From: Methylocystis sp. SC2
GTDB lineage: Bacteria > Pseudomonadota > Alphaproteobacteria > Rhizobiales > Beijerinckiaceae
Assembly (NCBI RefSeq): GCF_000304315.1
Contig: NC_018485.1
Location: 3,504,501-3,568,500 of the forward strand
Reading direction: 5' to 3'
DNA length: 64,000 nt
Shown: positions 25,986 to 37,051 of the stretch, one piece after another
Position numbering within the stretch: position 1 is the first letter of the stretch
Layout of the letters: every line of letters begins with the position of its first letter
Notes under the pieces: model-generated
What the model saw: the letters and a program-made list of their open reading frames with translations, nothing else
Told to the model about the DNA's origin: nothing
Databases searched by the model: none
Position numbers and translations under genes: made by a program

Positions 25986-26008
25986 AGACAGCGGCAAAGG
26001 AATTCCTC

Positions 26009-26890
26009 CTAAATCGCCGCTTCCTTCACGTCGACGCTGACATCCAGATCTTGATCGCCGGCGCCGACAATCACGCCGTCGATCGGCGAAACGTCCGCAT
26101 AGTCGCGTCCGATGGCGATGGCGATATGGTCATTGCCGACAACAATGGCGTTCGTCGGATCAAGGTCGAAGAAGCCCAGTTCCGGCCCGCACCACACCGA
26201 AACCCACGCATGGGTCGAATCGGCGCCTTCCAGCCGCGCCTGGCCTGGGGCCGCGTAGGTTCGAAGATAGCCGCTGACATAGGACGCCGCCAATCCGAGC
26301 CCGCGCAAAGCCGCGATCATGATATGCGCGAAATCCTGGCAGACGCCGCGACGGCGTTCGAACGCCTGCGCGATCGGCGTCGCGATATGCGTCGCTTCCG
26401 GATCGTAGGCGAAGTCCGCGTGTATGCGCTGCGTCAGTTCAATAGCGCCTTCGAGGATCGGCCGCCCCGGCGAAAAGCTCTCGCGCGCATAATGCGTCGC
26501 CGCGTCGAACAGCGGCGCAAAGCGGCTTGCATAAATGTAATGGGCGGGAGAGGAGGCGGCGAGCGATTCGGACGCACAGGCGGCGTTCCTCACGATTTCC
26601 CATGCCGGCGTCAGCGCCGGCGCAGGCGGCGGCGCCCGCTCGACCGCGACGCGCGCCGCAAGGGCGATCTGCAGCCTCATGTGAGGCTTGAGGATGCGCG
26701 CTTCGCAGACTCGGTTTCCGTGAAAGTCGATCCTCTCGGTGAGGATTTCGGCCGATGGCGACAGCTCAATTCGCTGTGACAGGAGCGTTTGGCCACGATC
26801 GTTGCGCGGGATCAGGCGCATCGCGCAGCGCGCCGACGCGACCGGCGCGTCATATCTATAGATCGTGCGGTGAGCGATATCGTAGATCAC
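26009..26890 (-). CDS. Transglutaminase-like protease-family protein
   Basis: A 293-residue protein with the bacterial transglutaminase-like N-terminal beta domain (about 1-90) and a transglutaminase core. The catalytic triad is visible: C184 in RRGVCQDFAHI, H227 in DSTHAWVSVW and D244 in FDLDPTN. Such proteins act as peptidases or amide transferases. The GTG start overlaps the stop of the ATP-grasp/alpha-E gene. The three genes 26009-32698 form a set that comparative work (Iyer and colleagues on amidoligases) links to a peptide-tagging or peptide-cleaving system; the actual substrate is unknown. Confidence 0.9.
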   Translation of the reverse strand: MIYDIAHRTIYRYDAPVASARCAMRLIPRNDRGQTLLSQRIELSPSAEILTERIDFHGNRVCEARILKPHMRLQIALAARVAVERAPPPAPALTPAWEIVRNAACASESLAASSPAHYIYASRFAPLFDAATHYARESFSPGRPILEGAIELTQRIHADFAYDPEATHIATPIAQAFERRRGVCQDFAHIMIAALRGLGLAASYVSGYLRTYAAPGQARLEGADSTHAWVSVWCGPELGFFDLDPTNAIVVGNDHIAIAIGRDYADVSPIDGVIVGAGDQDLDVSVDVKEAAI

Positions 26891-29400
26891 GCGATCCGCG
26901 ACGGCTGAGAGTTCGCGGCGCCGTCGGCGTCATGGGTGAAATAGCGCTCGGCGATTTTATCGCCGAGAGACATCAGGCGTTGCTCGAATGCGAGAATCGT
27001 GGAGCCGTCCAAGCGGCGCGCATCTTCCGACTCGAGCTCGGCGCGCAGCCTGACGGAGAGTCGCCGCGGCGGCTCCATGACGCCATCGTCGCGCAGAGTC
27101 GGCAGCGCCGCGAGATGTTCGTCGATGCGCATCGTCTGGAAAAGGACGGATCGCGGATTGAACGGATCGAGCATGGCCATGTCGAGAACAGGCGCCAGCG
27201 CGGCGCCGGCGATGTAGCGGGAGCGATAGGTGATCTGCGAATCGAGCAGATCGAGCAAGGCGTCCAGCGTTTCGACGGTCGCGTCCTCGCCGGCGAACTG
27301 CCGGGCGAAGCGGCATGTTCCGATGGCGCGTTCGATTCTGCGGCCGAGATCGATAAAGCTCCAGCCGGCGACGCGGTTGAAATTTTCGTCGATCAGTCCG
27401 GACAATGCCGCCAGCGTATGAAGCGAACGCTCCACGAGCTCCAGCGCCTCGGGCTCTGTTATCGCGCCGGCGCCGGCGCGCGTCAGACGCGTTTCGATGC
27501 GTCCGATGAGTTGCCAGACATCTTGGGACAAACGCTCGCGCACGATCGAGGCCGCGCGTCTCGCATGGCGCGCGACAGAGAGCGCTGAACCGTAATTGTC
27601 GGCGCCGGACGTCGCCGCCCATGCGATCTGCGTCGGGTCCATGTCCGGCATGTCTTCGGGCGCGGCGCCCCAGGCGATCAGCAGTCGCGCAAGCCGTTCG
27701 ATCGACTGGCGCACTTGCAGATCAATGTGCTGAAGCTCGCCCAGCCGCGCCCCGAGCGAGCGCACGACGCGCAATGTCGCTTCCGCGCGCTCAAGATAGC
27801 GTCCCATCCAGAAAAGATTATCGGCGGCGCGGCTCGGCAGATTGCCGAGTGCGCGTACGATCGGCGGATTCTCGTCGGACGGCAACAGCGTCGACCATTC
27901 GATCGGACGGCTCATCAACACCCAGACGTCGCTCGATTGCGCGCCGGCGTCCATCGACACGGCGCGCGCGTCGAGCCGGTTGGAGATGCGGCAAAAGCCG
28001 CCCGGCATTACCGTCCAACCGTCAGCCGTCGCGGCGGCGTAGACGCGTAAGGCGAAGGGTCTCGGCGTCGGCCGGCCGTCGGCCCAAGCTGGCGTCGTGG
28101 AGAGCTTGACCGGTTCCTGAGCGACATAGTCGACGCCGCGCTGATGGATGGCGTCGATCAACCGCGCGCGCTCCTTGCTGGAGAGCGCATGGCCGAGCGC
28201 CTCACGACCTTCGCCAAATCCCGGAAGCCTGTCGCTGAACGCCCCGCTGATCGCATAGTCGCTCAAGGCCTCGACGATCTGATTGCGTTCGCTTTCATGT
28301 CCGCACCACCACGTCGCGACATTGGGAAGTTTGAGGCCCTCGCCGAGCAGGCGTTGCGACAGCTCCGGCAGGAAGCTCATCAGCGCGCGCGATTCGATGA
28401 GCCCGGCGCCAGGCATATTCGCGACGACAACCGCGCCGCGACGGATGGCGTCGAACATGCCGGCGACGCCCAGACGCGACGCGGCGTTCTGCTCCAGCGG
28501 ATCGCACCAGTCGGCGTCGACGCGACGCCAGATGACGTCGGCGCGTTTCAGGCCGGCGATGGTGCGCACATGCAGCTTGCCGTCGCTCGCGACGAGATCT
28601 TCGCCTTCGACGAGCGTAAGGCCGAGATAGCGGGCGAGATGCACCTGTTCGGAATAGGTCTCGCTCCAAGGGCCAGGCGTCAGCAGGCAGATGCGCGGAT
28701 CGGCACGCTGCGCGGCGCCGGAAATGCTCGCACGGAAATCCCGGAAAAACGGCGCGAGGCGACCGACGTTCATGTCTCGATAGAGACTCGGCAGAGCGCG
28801 CGACAGGATCATCCGATTTTCTAAGGCGTAACCCGCTCCCGAAGGCGCCTGCGCGCGATCGCCGAGCACCCGCCAGGCGCCATCGGGCCCGCGCCCGATA
28901 TCGGCGGCGTAAAAGCGAAGCCAGCGTCCGCCGGGCGGCGTCGCTCCGCACATCGGCCGGATGAAGTCGGACGACCCGGTGACGGCCGCAGCCGGCAGGA
29001 GGCCCTCAGCGACAAGCCGCGCCTCGCCGTAGACGTCATGCAGGATCTGATCGAGAAGCTCGGCGCGCTGCGCCACGCCCGCTGCAATATCGCGCCACTC
29101 TGATTCCGGGATCAGAAGCGGCAAACGCCCCAGCGGCCAGCTGCGTTCCTTGGCCTCTCCGTGAACCCGGTAGGAAATCCCCATATCGTCGATGCGGCGG
29201 CCGGCCGCGGCGAAGCGTTGCTCAAGGCCGATATCGCCGAACGCGGCGAGCGATTCGAGGAATTGGAGCCAGTGCGCGCGCGGCCGTCCCTCTGGGTCAA
29301 GGAGTTCGTCCGGCGCGTCGCGCATCGGCGCATATTGAGCGATCCAGGCGGCGACGCGCTGCGACGCCTTGTCCGTTTCCATCGGGCGCTCAGCGGACAA
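26887..29400 (-). CDS. Circularly permuted ATP-grasp fused to alpha-E domain
   Basis: An 837-residue two-domain protein. Residues about 40-500 form a circularly permuted type-2 ATP-grasp domain (motifs [59 protein letters not shown]). ATP-grasp enzymes of this kind make peptide-type bonds. From about residue 520 an alpha-E (DUF403) helical domain begins ([26 protein letters not shown]). In many genomes the two domains are separate genes; here they are fused. The TTG start at 29400 has GGAGGAG just upstream and overlaps the DUF2126 stop; ATG 29382 is the alternative. Confidence 0.9.
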   Translation of the reverse strand: MSAERPMETDKASQRVAAWIAQYAPMRDAPDELLDPEGRPRAHWLQFLESLAAFGDIGLEQRFAAAGRRIDDMGISYRVHGEAKERSWPLGRLPLLIPESEWRDIAAGVAQRAELLDQILHDVYGEARLVAEGLLPAAAVTGSSDFIRPMCGATPPGGRWLRFYAADIGRGPDGAWRVLGDRAQAPSGAGYALENRMILSRALPSLYRDMNVGRLAPFFRDFRASISGAAQRADPRICLLTPGPWSETYSEQVHLARYLGLTLVEGEDLVASDGKLHVRTIAGLKRADVIWRRVDADWCDPLEQNAASRLGVAGMFDAIRRGAVVVANMPGAGLIESRALMSFLPELSQRLLGEGLKLPNVATWWCGHESERNQIVEALSDYAISGAFSDRLPGFGEGREALGHALSSKERARLIDAIHQRGVDYVAQEPVKLSTTPAWADGRPTPRPFALRVYAAATADGWTVMPGGFCRISNRLDARAVSMDAGAQSSDVWVLMSRPIEWSTLLPSDENPPIVRALGNLPSRAADNLFWMGRYLERAEATLRVVRSLGARLGELQHIDLQVRQSIERLARLLIAWGAAPEDMPDMDPTQIAWAATSGADNYGSALSVARHARRAASIVRERLSQDVWQLIGRIETRLTRAGAGAITEPEALELVERSLHTLAALSGLIDENFNRVAGWSFIDLGRRIERAIGTCRFARQFAGEDATVETLDALLDLLDSQITYRSRYIAGAALAPVLDMAMLDPFNPRSVLFQTMRIDEHLAALPTLRDDGVMEPPRRLSVRLRAELESEDARRLDGSTILAFEQRLMSLGDKIAERYFTHDADGAANSQPSRIA

Positions 29401-32400
29401 TGCTCCTCCGAAGATCCAGCGTCAGCGGAAACTCTTGGCCTGGCTCCTCGCGCGGCGGATCGACAGGCCCGGGCGTGTGCCCGTGATCCTCAAATCGCGC
29501 CAAGCGCCGCGCTTCGGCTTCGTTACTGTTGACGGGGAAGGAGTCGTAATTGCGGCCTCCGGGGTGCGTCGCGTGATACACGCAGCCGCCCAGCGAACGC
29601 CTGCTCCAGCAGTCGATGACGTCGAATGTCAGCGGCGCATGAACGGGGAGCGTCGGGTGCAGGCCGGAGGGCGGCTGCCAGGCCTTGAACCGGACGCCCG
29701 CCACCGCCTCGCCGGGGACGCCGATGCCGGTCATCGGGACCCGGCGTCCGTTGCAGGCGATGATGTGTCGGCCTGGAACGAGACCCTTCGCCTTGACCTG
29801 CAGGCGTTCGAGCGACGAATCGACGTAGCGCACCGTGCCGCCATTCGCGCCTTCCTCGCCCATCACATGCCAAGGCTCGAGCGCGCCGCGGATTTCCAGA
29901 TGAACGCCGCCGTGCTCGACGCCGCCGGCCAGCGGGAAGCGGAACTCGCGCTGCGCCTCGAACCATTCCGACTCGAAGGCGTAGCCGGCGCGGCGCAGAT
30001 CATCGATAACGCCGAGGAAGTCCTGCCAGACGAAATGCGGCAGCATGAATTTGTCGTGCAGCGCCGTCCCCCAGCGCACCAGATCGCCGTGCTGCGGCTC
30101 TCGCCAGAACCAGGCGACGAGCGCGCGCAGCAACAACTGCTGCGCCAGACTCATGCGGGCGTCGGGCGGCATTTCGAACGCGCGGAATTCGACGAGCCCG
30201 AGACGCCCGGTCGGTCCGTCGGGCGAATAGAGCTTGTCGATGCAGATTTCGGCGCGATGGGTGTTGCCCGCGACATCGACGAGCAGATTGCGAAACAGCC
30301 GATCGACCAGCCATGGCGGCACATGGCCATCGTCGGGAGACGGCACCTGCGCCAGCGCGATCTCCAGCTCATACAGCGAGTCATGCCGCGCCTCGTCGAC
30401 CCGCGGCGACTGGCTGGTGGGCCCGATGAACAGTCCGGAGAACAGATAGGACAGCGACGGATGCCGCTGCCAATAAAGCACAAGGCTCTTCAACAGGTCG
30501 GGCCGGCGCAGGAAGGGGGAGTCGGCCGCGGTCTTGCCCCCAAGCACGACGTGATTGCCGCCGCCCGAACCGATCTGCCGGCCGTCGATCATAAATTTGG
30601 CTGTCGTCAACCGCGCCTGCCGCGCGTCCTCATAGAGCGCGGTCGTCGTTTCGACCGCCTCACGCCATGTGGCGGCCGGGTGAATATTGACCTCGATGAC
30701 GCCAGGATCAGGCGTCACCTTGATCACTTCAAGGCGCGGGTCGTCGGGCGGCGGATAGCCTTCGATATAGAGCGGCAGCTTTGTCGCCTTGGCGCTCTCT
30801 TCCACCGCCTCGAGCAGTTCGAGATAATCCTCGAGCGTTTCGACGGGCGGCATGAACACGCAGAGATTGCCGTCTCGCGGTTCGATGGTGAAGGCGGTGC
30901 GCACGGCCCCTTCGACGATCGACTGTTCGTGCACGTCCTGGCGCGCGTGACCGACGGAGGTCGCGCCGCCGCCTTGAATGCGGCGAAAATGTCCGGGTTC
31001 CGGCAGCGGCTCGCGGGGCGCGAAAGGATCCTGCGGATAGATGAACGGATATTCGCCTTCGGGCAGCTTGGGCAAGGACGCGACGGGGAGCCGCAGCCCG
31101 ATAGGCGAATCGCCCGGGGCCAGGAACAGCTTTCCGCGACGCAGCGTCCACTTCTCCGACGTCCAGCGCGACTGGGAATCGGCGCGCGCGTTCCAGCGCT
31201 GAATCGGCAGGACGAAACCCGTCGGCTTGCTCAGGCCCCGCTCGAACACCCGCATCATGCGCGAGCGTTCCTCCGCATCGTCGATCTTGGGATCGGAGGG
31301 ATCGACATTGATCGGGAGGACGCTCTCCTTGATCATCCAATGCGCGGGATCTTCGTAGGCCGGCAAAGCATGTTCGGCGCCCACCCCGAGACGCTCCGCA
31401 AGATCCTGCACAAAGACTTCCGCTTCCGCCGTGGTCGCGCCTTTCGGCTCCGAGATCTCGGCGATCAATTGCGGCTGCGACCAAATCGGCTTGCCGTCCC
31501 GGCGCCAGTAAAGCCCAAAGGCCCAGCGCGGCAGGCTTTCGCCGGGATACCATTTGCCCTGGCCGTAATGCAGAAACCCGTTTGGCGCGAAGCGCGCGCG
31601 CAGCCGGCGGATAAGATCATCGGCCCGCTCTCGCTTGGTGGGACCGGTCGCCGCCGTGTTCCACTCGGGGGATTCGAAATCGTCGATCGAGACGAACGTC
31701 GGCTCGCCGCCCATGGTGAGGCGAACGTCCAACGCGCCGAGATCGGCGTCGACCTTGTCGCCCAGCGCGTCGAGCCGTCGCCATGCGTCGTCCGAAAAAG
31801 GCGCGGTGATGCGCGGCGCCTCATTGATGCGGTCGACGCGCATCTCGAAACTGAATTCGACTTGAGCGGGCTCTACGAGGCCCGACAGAGGCGCGGCGGA
31901 GCGATAGTGCGGCGCGCTGCATAGCGGCAGATGACCTTCGCCGCAGAACAGTCCTGACGTCGCGTCAAGTCCGATCCAACCGGCGCCGGGCAGAAAAACC
32001 TCCGTCCAAGCGTGCAGATCCGTGAAGTCGTGATCGGTTCCCTTCGGGCCTTCAATCGGATCGACATCGGCCTTTAACTGGATGAGGTAGCCGGAGACGA
32101 AACGCGCCGCGAGACCGAGCTTGCGTAAGATTTGCACGAGCAGCCAAGCGGAATCGCGGCACGACCCTGTTCCAAGCGTGAGAGTCTCTTCCGGCGCCTG
32201 CACGCCAGGCTCCATGCGAATGACGTAGCGAATGTCGCGGTGCAGCCGCGCATTAAGTTCGACGAGAAAATCGATTGTCCGCATTTTTTGCCGCGGAAGG
32301 CTTCGGACGAAGTCTTCCGTCAGAGGTCCGACGTCTTCGGGTTTAAGATAGGCGGCAAGCTCAATTTTCTGTTCGTCGGGATAAGCGAAGGAAAATTCTT

Positions 32401-32698
32401 CGGCGTAAGGCTCGATGAAGAAATCGAATGGATTATAGACGGCGAGATCCGCCAGCAGGTCGACCTCAATCTTGAATTCACGCGCGCTATCGGGAAACAC
32501 CAGACGCGCCAGCCAATTGCCGTGCGGGTCCTGCTGCCAGTTTATGAAATTTTCCGAAGGCGCGATCTTGAGCGAATAGCTCAAGATTTTCGTGCGGCAA
32601 TGCGGAGCGGGACGCAGGCGGACGATCTGCGGACCGAGCGAGACCGGCCGGTCATATTTGTAGTGGGTGATATGGTGAAGCGCGATCTGGATGGACAC
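29390..32698 (-). CDS. Large transglutaminase / DUF2126 protein
   Basis: An 1102-residue protein. The N-terminal 270 residues form a transglutaminase-like domain with C180 ([10 protein letters not shown]), H229 (DLHAWTEV) and D245 (GLDATSG). The remainder is DUF2126, starting around residue 290 ([37 protein letters not shown]) and containing [15 protein letters not shown]2126 is related to glutamine-synthetase/ATP-grasp type ligases by published domain analysis. First gene of a minus-strand operon with the ATP-grasp/alpha-E and small transglutaminase genes. GTG start at 32698; its ribosome-binding site is weak. Confidence 0.9.
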   Translation of the reverse strand: MSIQIALHHITHYKYDRPVSLGPQIVRLRPAPHCRTKILSYSLKIAPSENFINWQQDPHGNWLARLVFPDSAREFKIEVDLLADLAVYNPFDFFIEPYAEEFSFAYPDEQKIELAAYLKPEDVGPLTEDFVRSLPRQKMRTIDFLVELNARLHRDIRYVIRMEPGVQAPEETLTLGTGSCRDSAWLLVQILRKLGLAARFVSGYLIQLKADVDPIEGPKGTDHDFTDLHAWTEVFLPGAGWIGLDATSGLFCGEGHLPLCSAPHYRSAAPLSGLVEPAQVEFSFEMRVDRINEAPRITAPFSDDAWRRLDALGDKVDADLGALDVRLTMGGEPTFVSIDDFESPEWNTAATGPTKRERADDLIRRLRARFAPNGFLHYGQGKWYPGESLPRWAFGLYWRRDGKPIWSQPQLIAEISEPKGATTAEAEVFVQDLAERLGVGAEHALPAYEDPAHWMIKESVLPINVDPSDPKIDDAEERSRMMRVFERGLSKPTGFVLPIQRWNARADSQSRWTSEKWTLRRGKLFLAPGDSPIGLRLPVASLPKLPEGEYPFIYPQDPFAPREPLPEPGHFRRIQGGGATSVGHARQDVHEQSIVEGAVRTAFTIEPRDGNLCVFMPPVETLEDYLELLEAVEESAKATKLPLYIEGYPPPDDPRLEVIKVTPDPGVIEVNIHPAATWREAVETTTALYEDARQARLTTAKFMIDGRQIGSGGGNHVVLGGKTAADSPFLRRPDLLKSLVLYWQRHPSLSYLFSGLFIGPTSQSPRVDEARHDSLYELEIALAQVPSPDDGHVPPWLVDRLFRNLLVDVAGNTHRAEICIDKLYSPDGPTGRLGLVEFRAFEMPPDARMSLAQQLLLRALVAWFWREPQHGDLVRWGTALHDKFMLPHFVWQDFLGVIDDLRRAGYAFESEWFEAQREFRFPLAGGVEHGGVHLEIRGALEPWHVMGEEGANGGTVRYVDSSLERLQVKAKGLVPGRHIIACNGRRVPMTGIGVPGEAVAGVRFKAWQPPSGLHPTLPVHAPLTFDVIDCWSRRSLGGCVYHATHPGGRNYDSFPVNSNEAEARRLARFEDHGHTPGPVDPPREEPGQEFPLTLDLRRSIVR

Positions 32699-32993
32699 GT
32701 TAATCAGCGTCTCGTTTCAGCGCCATTCACTACACGAATTAGCGCAGGGCCACTGCCGAGAGTTTAGCGGGGCCGCGCCGCGCAGTGTCAATCTGAAGAG
32801 CCGCCAAAATGGCGGCTTTGTCCGAAATTACGGCAATAAGCCTAGCAGGTGAATACAGGCTGCGCATTCAATTGGCGCCAGAAGAGTCTGCCCCGGCCGA
32901 TCGAGGCTTCCGAGCGACCACCGCTCCGCTCGACCAGGAACATTCCGCCTGCAGCGCAGTTATGGCGGCAAGCGCGCTCCCGAAAGATCCTGC

Positions 32994-34076
32994 ATGAAAG
33001 CCTTTCGATGCCAAGTCTGCCGCCAGAGCATACTTTTTGAGAACACCAAATGCGAAAGTTGCGGGCGCACGCTCGGCTATTTGCCGGCGCATGGCGAGAT
33101 GAGCGCAGTCGAACCCGTCGGCTACGGATGGCGCGCGCTCGCTGACCGAACTTGCGAATATCGCTTCTGCAAGAACTGGGAGCTGCATGGATGTAATTGG
33201 ATGGTCGAGACGGGGGGGCCGTCGGAGTATTGCCTCGCCTGCCAGCACAATCGAACCGTGCCTGACTTGTCGGACGACAAGCGCCGCGCCGCGTGGCAGA
33301 AAATCGAAGCCGCCAAACGGCGGCTCTTTTACAGCCTGATCAGATTGAATCTGCCTGCGCCAACGGCTTCCGAGAACGACGGCGAGCCGCTCATCTTCGA
33401 TTTTCTCGCGGAGGAGCCGTCGCAAAAGCCTGTGCTGACCGGCCACAGCTCGGGCCTGATTACGATCGCCTTGAAGGAAGCGGATGACCCCGTCCGCGAA
33501 AAAATGCGCGACGAGATGGGCGAACCTTATCGTACGTTGCTCGGGCATTTCAGGCATGAGATCGGCCATTATTATTGGGACCGCATCGTGCCGCGCTCCA
33601 GATATCTGAGGCCGTTTCGTGAACTCTTTGGCGACGAGCGGGAAGACTATGCCGCCGCCCTCAAGAGACATTACGACGAGGGGCCTCCGGCCGACTGGCG
33701 ACAAAAGCACATAAGCGCATACGCCTCCTGTCATGCGTGGGAAGATTTTGCGGAAACCTTCGCGCATTATCTCCATATCGTCGACACGCTCGAAACAGGT
33801 CGCAGCGCCGGGCTCGTCGTGCGGCGCGACGACGGTTCTCCAGCGCTGGTCGATTTTGATCCTTACGGCTATCCTGACATAAATGAGATGGTGGATAGTT
33901 GGCTGGACATTTCATTCGCGTTGAACAACATCAACCGATCGATGGGGCAGCCGGACATCTATCCCTTCGTGATTTCGCCGGTCGTAAAAGACAAACTGGG
34001 CTTTGTCCAAAATCTTCTGATGGATCACGCCCAGCGGCGCGCCGCCGTCGCCGCGCCGCGCGCCGCGTGTCGCTGA
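32994..34076 (+). CDS. Putative zinc-binding metallopeptidase (Peptidase_Mx family)
   Basis: A 360-residue protein with an N-terminal zinc ribbon (C6, C9, C20, C23: CQVC...CESCG) and further cysteines (CEYRFC, CLAC). The metallopeptidase motif is HEIGH (H188, E189, H192) in [14 protein letters not shown]. The downstream [21 protein letters not shown] fits the third-ligand region of this putative zinc-peptidase family (formerly DUF2248). No signal peptide is seen, so it is probably cytoplasmic. It is divergent from the DUF2126 operon; a functional tie is possible but unproven. The C-terminal [13 protein letters not shown] tail looks low-complexity. Confidence 0.82.
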   Translation: MKAFRCQVCRQSILFENTKCESCGRTLGYLPAHGEMSAVEPVGYGWRALADRTCEYRFCKNWELHGCNWMVETGGPSEYCLACQHNRTVPDLSDDKRRAAWQKIEAAKRRLFYSLIRLNLPAPTASENDGEPLIFDFLAEEPSQKPVLTGHSSGLITIALKEADDPVREKMRDEMGEPYRTLLGHFRHEIGHYYWDRIVPRSRYLRPFRELFGDEREDYAAALKRHYDEGPPADWRQKHISAYASCHAWEDFAETFAHYLHIVDTLETGRSAGLVVRRDDGSPALVDFDPYGYPDINEMVDSWLDISFALNNINRSMGQPDIYPFVISPVVKDKLGFVQNLLMDHAQRRAAVAAPRAACR

Positions 34077-34281
34077 TCCCTCCAATCGCGGCGACAGGCC
34101 AGCCCGCAGGCGACGCGCTCATGAGCTGCGCCGAAGCGGCAAACTCCCCAAGGCGATAGATCAGTTTGACGATGCGCCGCGCGGCTGCGATCAAAGGAGC
34201 AGGGCGGCCGGAGGCGCGCCTGTGCGTTCAGGCGCGGTCGCGCGCCCCCCTTCGGCGTCCGAGCAGCCTTTGGAGAATCGA

Positions 34282-35415
34282 ATGATCGTTTCGTCAGCTT
34301 CGGATTATCGAAAGGTCGCGCAGCGCAAGCTGCCGCGCTTCCTTTTTGATTATATCGATGGCGGCGCGAACGCCGAAGACACCCTGCAGGCCAATGTCGC
34401 CGATTTGAGAGCCGTGAACCTCAGACAGCGCGTGCTGAAGAACGTTTCCGACCTCAGTCTCGCGACGGCGTGGTTCGATCAGCCTTCCGAGCTTCCCGTG
34501 ATCCTGGCGCCTGTGGGCCTGACTGGATTGTTCGCTCGTCGAGGCGAGGTTCAGATGGCAAATGCTGCGGCGAACAAGGGCCTTCCTTGCGTGTTGCCGA
34601 CGCTCTCGATCTGTTCGCTCGAAGAAGTCGCGTCGCAATGCAGCGCGGGAACCATCTGGTTCCAGCTCTATGTGCTCAAGGACCGCGGATTCATGCAGTC
34701 GATGTTAGAGCGCGCCCAACGCGCAGGCGTTAAAAACCTTGTCTTTACGGTCGACCTTCCCGTGCATGGATCGCGCTACCGCGACGCCCATTCCGGCTTG
34801 TCGGGGCCCTACGCCATGCAGCGGCGCATACTGCAGTCGATAACAAAGCCCGCTTGGGCTTTTGACGTCGGCATTCGCGGACGACCGCACGATCTCGGCA
34901 ATATCTCAGATTATCTCGGCAAGGCGGCTGGACTGCAGGATTACATGGGCTGGCTTGGAAAAAACATTGATCCGTCGATCGACTGGTCGGACCTCGAATG
35001 GATCCGCGATTTTTGGAAGGGCCCTCTGATCCTGAAGGGCATATTGGATCCTGAGGACGCCCGGGACGCGGTGCGGTTCGGCGCCAATGGGATCATCGTT
35101 TCCAATCACGGGGGACGGCAACTCGACGGAGCATTGTCGACAGCCAAAGCCTTGCCTCCGATCGCCGACGCCGTCGGAAGCGATCTCGAAGTATTTGTCG
35201 ATTCAGGCGTTCGATCCGGATTGGACGTCGTCCGCATGCTGGCGCTCGGCGCTAAGGGCGTCCTCCTTGGCCGGGCCGCGGCCTATGCGCTCGCCGCGGC
35301 CGGACAGGCGGGCGTCGAGAATATGCTCGAGATCTTCGCCAAGGAAATGCGCGTGGCGATGACTCTGACGGGCGTCGCTTCGGTTGCGCAGATCGATCGG
35401 CGGATACTCGCTTGA
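34282..35415 (+). CDS. lldD: FMN-dependent L-lactate dehydrogenase / alpha-hydroxy acid oxidase
   Basis: A 377-residue FMN enzyme of the LldD group that oxidises L-lactate (or a related 2-hydroxy acid) to the 2-keto acid at the membrane. Features: [62 protein letters not shown] and the active-site motif [15 protein letters not shown], then [31 protein letters not shown] 34282 follows GGAG and gives a standard N-terminus ([18 protein letters not shown]). Substrate choice among hydroxy acids cannot be read from the sequence with certainty. Confidence 0.88.
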   Translation: MIVSSASDYRKVAQRKLPRFLFDYIDGGANAEDTLQANVADLRAVNLRQRVLKNVSDLSLATAWFDQPSELPVILAPVGLTGLFARRGEVQMANAAANKGLPCVLPTLSICSLEEVASQCSAGTIWFQLYVLKDRGFMQSMLERAQRAGVKNLVFTVDLPVHGSRYRDAHSGLSGPYAMQRRILQSITKPAWAFDVGIRGRPHDLGNISDYLGKAAGLQDYMGWLGKNIDPSIDWSDLEWIRDFWKGPLILKGILDPEDARDAVRFGANGIIVSNHGGRQLDGALSTAKALPPIADAVGSDLEVFVDSGVRSGLDVVRMLALGAKGVLLGRAAAYALAAAGQAGVENMLEIFAKEMRVAMTLTGVASVAQIDRRILA

Positions 35416-35517
35416 CAGCAGGCGCGCTTGGCCTTTCGCGCTCGATTGACGCTCCCGCGCCGCGCCCGACGTTACGCTTTGTCGCCGCGGCGAGGAGCCC
35501 GCTTCAGCTGCTGAGGC

Positions 35518-36285
35518 TCACGCAAAAAGATCGACCCGACCGTCGCCAAGCCGGTAAATGCCGCTTGCGATTTTGAAGCGCTTTTCATTGAAGGCGGCGC
35601 TCAGCAAAGGCGTTGCGGTCTTCAGCGTCTCAACGCCGAGTCGGGCGTTTTCCATCGTCGCATTTTCCAATTGATCGCCTGGACGCCCAGCGACTGCTTT
35701 GACCGCCGGGGCAAGAGCTGCGACGAGCGAGGGAAGGTGGCCAGGCAAAGTCGTATGATCCTGGATTGAGGAAATTGCGGATTTAACGGCGCCGCAGGCT
35801 TCGTGACAGAGCACCAGAATGAGAGGCGTCTTTAGGACCTCGACGGCATATTCCATGCTCGCAATATTGTCCGGGTTGGCGAAGTTGCCAGCGACGCGCA
35901 CGACGAAGAGATCTCCGCGCGAACTGTCAAACGCGTATTCCGGCGCGATCCGCGAATCCGCGCAGCTGAGAATCGCGGCGTAAGGATTTTGTCCGCCGAC
36001 GAGCGCCTCGCGCTCGGCGATGAAGTCGTGCCGTTTTGCGATCCCTTTCTGATATCGTCTATTGCCCTCCATCAGGCGCGCCATCGCCTCGTCCGGAGTC
36101 ATCACATTATCAGGCTTGGGCGGCGCGCTAGTCTGCTTAGCTTGTTTTGACTGAGATTTGCGGCCCTGCGCGTGCGCGTTTGCGACGACTGTCAGCGCTC
36201 CCGCCGTAGCGGCGCCGAAGACAAAGGCTCTGCGGCGCATTTTGCCGCCATGAACGATATCGGCAAAGCCACACGCCTGACACAT
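35518..36285 (-). CDS. Exported beta-class carbonic anhydrase
   Basis: Carbonic anhydrase interconverts CO2 and bicarbonate. The 255-residue protein carries zinc ligands C108, H161 and C164 and the D110/R112 dyad (SCADSRIAPE; LCHEACGAV). An N-terminal Tat-like signal (MRRRAFVFGAATAGALTVVANAHAQ) implies periplasmic export. GGAGG lies 8 bases before ATG 36285, which adds the leader MCQACGFADIVHGG, with a CxxC, ahead of the twin-arginine stretch. A start at 36240 would remove that leader. The usual GHxxCG is CHEACG here. Confidence 0.88.
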   Translation of the reverse strand: MCQACGFADIVHGGKMRRRAFVFGAATAGALTVVANAHAQGRKSQSKQAKQTSAPPKPDNVMTPDEAMARLMEGNRRYQKGIAKRHDFIAEREALVGGQNPYAAILSCADSRIAPEYAFDSSRGDLFVVRVAGNFANPDNIASMEYAVEVLKTPLILVLCHEACGAVKSAISSIQDHTTLPGHLPSLVAALAPAVKAVAGRPGDQLENATMENARLGVETLKTATPLLSAAFNEKRFKIASGIYRLGDGRVDLFA

Positions 36286-36614
36286 ACGCGATCCTCCGAG
36301 AGAGAAAACAAGCGCCCTGCGCTGGTCGGGCAAACATAGCGCCAAAGCGATCGATATTGAAAGCGCCTACTCGAGCTCAGCTTTTTGGCCAGCGGTCAAA
36401 AAAGGCGTTTGACTTCAATGAAGACAAGGGCGCGATGCGATCGGCCGCCGCTGCCGAAGACCGATCGCGGGCCGATTGAGCAGGAGAGGTGTGTCCAATT
36501 TACCATAAAATTTACAAATCGTCCGTCGCAGGCCCGCCGAGGAGCGTCGCTCACATTCTGGCCGCAACCTAAGTCGACGCTCTCACGTCCGCTGTGGACA
36601 AGTGGAGGCGTAAC
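36286..36614. other. 329-base gap between carbonic anhydrase and nepR
   Basis: No gene is evident. The stretch lies between divergent genes and should hold both promoters. I looked for the GGAAC...CGTT pattern of EcfG-dependent general-stress promoters before nepR and did not find it. An AT-rich patch lies around 36495-36520. Confidence 0.4.
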
Positions 36615-36821
36615 ATGCGTCGGTCCCCTATGCATGGCCGAAAGGTCGGCGATGAAATCGGCGAATTGCTACGGCAAACGTATGACGACGTTCTTCGAGA
36701 GCCGCTTCCCGATCGGTTCCGCGATCTGTTGGAGGGGCTGGAAATGGACAGGCGGTTCTCTTTAGCGGAAGCGCGAGCGCGCGAAGATAGCGACGCCGAT
36801 CATGCGCTCGCGGAGCGCTGA
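36615..36821 (+). CDS. nepR: NepR-type anti-sigma factor (orphan)
   Basis: A 68-residue protein with the NepR core pattern IGELLRQTYDDVLREPLPDRFRDLLEGLE. This is the two-helix region that binds the general-stress sigma factor EcfG or, on stress, the response regulator PhyR. GGAGG lies 6 bases before ATG 36615. In most alphaproteobacteria nepR lies beside phyR and ecfG, but neither is in this window; the neighbours are a carbonic anhydrase and a psiF gene. It may be a second NepR paralogue that tunes the stress response. Confidence 0.8.
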   Translation: MRRSPMHGRKVGDEIGELLRQTYDDVLREPLPDRFRDLLEGLEMDRRFSLAEARAREDSDADHALAER

Positions 36822-36900
36822 CGTCGTTGACGCTGGGCGCGTGTCATGGTCTCGGGTCAGGTCAGCGGATCGCGTCGTCATCTTGTTCAATTGCCTTAGA

Positions 36901-36944
36901 GCAGGTTCCGAAAAACTTGACAGACCTTGTCGATGAGAACCTGC
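36901..36944. repeat. 8-bp inverted repeat, part of an intergenic palindromic element
   Basis: GCAGGTTC at 36901-36908 and GAACCTGC at 36937-36944 are exact reverse complements about 28 bases apart. The style (GGTTCCGAAAAACTTGACAG core) is like short interspersed palindromes common between Rhizobiales genes. Confidence 0.45.
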
Positions 36945-36961
36945 GCCAACATTTTGATTTT

Positions 36962-37009
36962 GAGCGATTCCTTATCGATCACATGATTCCATGCGATCGG
37001 GAAGCGCTC
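36962..37009. repeat. 48-bp imperfect palindrome upstream of psiF
   Basis: GAGCGATTCC and GGAAGCGCTC pair at 9 of 10 positions around a core that contains GATCACATGATTCC, itself partly palindromic. It is followed directly by the psiF leader. It looks like a second unit of a Rhizobiales-type intergenic repeat, or it could be a regulatory site for psiF. Confidence 0.45.
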
Positions 37010-37051
37010 TGGTCTCTTCTCCGAAGCTGCAGGAATTTCTGAGAGGACAAC

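Noticed and set aside
29369..31924. 851-codon open frame on the + strand
   Set aside because: It is antisense to the DUF2126 gene, which has clear catalytic motifs. Long antisense frames are expected in high-GC DNA, and its product has no recognisable features.
36385..36765. 126-codon frame overlapping nepR
   Set aside because: It covers nepR in another frame, has no ribosome-binding site and low protein-like character; nepR has a strong motif and GGAGG.
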